Assembly: GCA_965646165.1 (NCBI GenBank)
Contig: CBFFYP010000033.1
Coordinates: 1 to 42,992 of the forward strand
Length of the DNA stretch: 42,992 nucleotides
Direction: 5' to 3'
Origin: MGBC114844 sp910585855
GTDB taxonomy: Bacteria; Bacillota; Clostridia; Lachnospirales; Lachnospiraceae
Every line of letters starts with the position of its first letter. Position 1 is the first letter of the stretch. This document shows, in pieces, positions 42,745-42,992 of the stretch. The position numbers and the translations under genes are program-made. The notes under the pieces were generated by a model. The model was not told the origin of the DNA. It saw only the letters and a program-made list of their open reading frames with translations, and made no database searches.

Positions 42745-42992
42745 AAAGGATTGGCTTTCACCGGACGCCAGAGGCGGTTTGCTCCTGTCTTTTGCCTGCT
42801 CCGCTCCAAACGGTAAGAAAGTCTAGGGCTTCTGATTTCGGTTCATCCAGCCAGACGAACCGGGGCGCAATTCGCCCTCACTACAACCGAAACACAACAA
42901 GTGTAAGGAAAGATTTTATCAGCCATAAAACATCCTCTTCCCTATCCTCCGGGCTAAACACGCCCCTTTTTTTGCATACCCTGCATAGAAGC
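42745..42992. mobile_element. Composite repeat C6, cut by the window edge
   Basis: Starts with CCTAAAGGATTGGCTTTCACC, close to the left end of C3, and continues into a minus-strand family A unit (42763 onward). The AGGACGC end itself is altered. The right part lies outside the window. Confidence 0.6.
42763..42992 (-). repeat. Family A structured unit U6, partial
   Basis: GGACGCCAGAGGCGG through the core up to the inner hairpin loop (GCATAGAAGC) at the window end; the other arm is off the window. It matches U3a and U4a. Confidence 0.75.

Noticed and set aside
1..42992. CRISPR array or group II intron
   Set aside because: No regularly spaced short repeats were seen. No intron domain V or reverse transcriptase was recognised in the repeats.

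Overview
The window looks like chromosome from a spore-forming, low-G+C member of the Clostridia, most likely Lachnospiraceae. The evidence is a sporulation block (germination protease gpr, spoIIP, a SpoIID-like and a SpoIIQ-like gene), a Cys/Gly-rich peptide with a SigK-like promoter, dapF, asnA, ktrAB, a separate fchA beside folD, rnpB and rpsT. Most genes lie on the minus strand. No tRNA, CRISPR array, phage genes or transposase gene was seen.

Layout. 1-1400: repeat unit, an Imm26-like orphan gene and a repeat fragment. 1406-6478: LysR regulator, a DinG/XPD-type helicase with an N-terminal PD-(D/E)XK-like domain and a candidate LexA box, and a GH13 alpha-glucosidase. 6700-8475: decayed MORN-repeat genes with a composite repeat between them, plus a degenerate family B unit. 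8475-12732: HPr-like protein, membrane-anchored sugar isomerase-like protein, divergent TetR regulator, ktrA and ktrB. 12806-17997: a surface O-acylation set (DHHW protein, MBOAT, DUF4358-like lipoprotein, SGNH hydrolase) joined to dapF. 18286-20077: Cys/Gly-rich peptide and small unknown proteins. 20289-22742: MATE transporter and asnA. 23631-27124: heterodimeric ABC exporter. 27600-29184: sigma/anti-sigma pair. 29252-31480: membrane GDPD and rnpB. 32587-34178: fchA and folD. 35103-39575: engulfment/germination genes. 39889-42487: rpsT, a BTAD-type regulator and a PF06541-type membrane protein.

The most unusual content is two families of non-coding, highly structured repeats that fill many intergenic gaps. 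Family A units are about 330 bp and family B units about 150 bp. Both run from a 5' CAGCC-like end to a 3' GGCGTCC end. Both are closed by a long terminal helix whose sequence differs between copies while its two arms stay complementary. Both carry a conserved core whose inner helices also show compensatory changes. Family A units often occur as oppositely oriented pairs in a composite of about 785 bp, and partly emptied composites are present in the same window. This pattern suggests mobile structured RNA or hairpin DNA elements, moved by something not encoded here. Neither family could be matched to a named RNA from memory.

Two smaller points also stand out. FolD lacks the Lys and Gln needed for cyclohydrolase activity and lies next to a dedicated cyclohydrolase, FchA. 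The SpoIID-like and SpoIIQ-like proteins both lack expected catalytic or zinc-binding residues.
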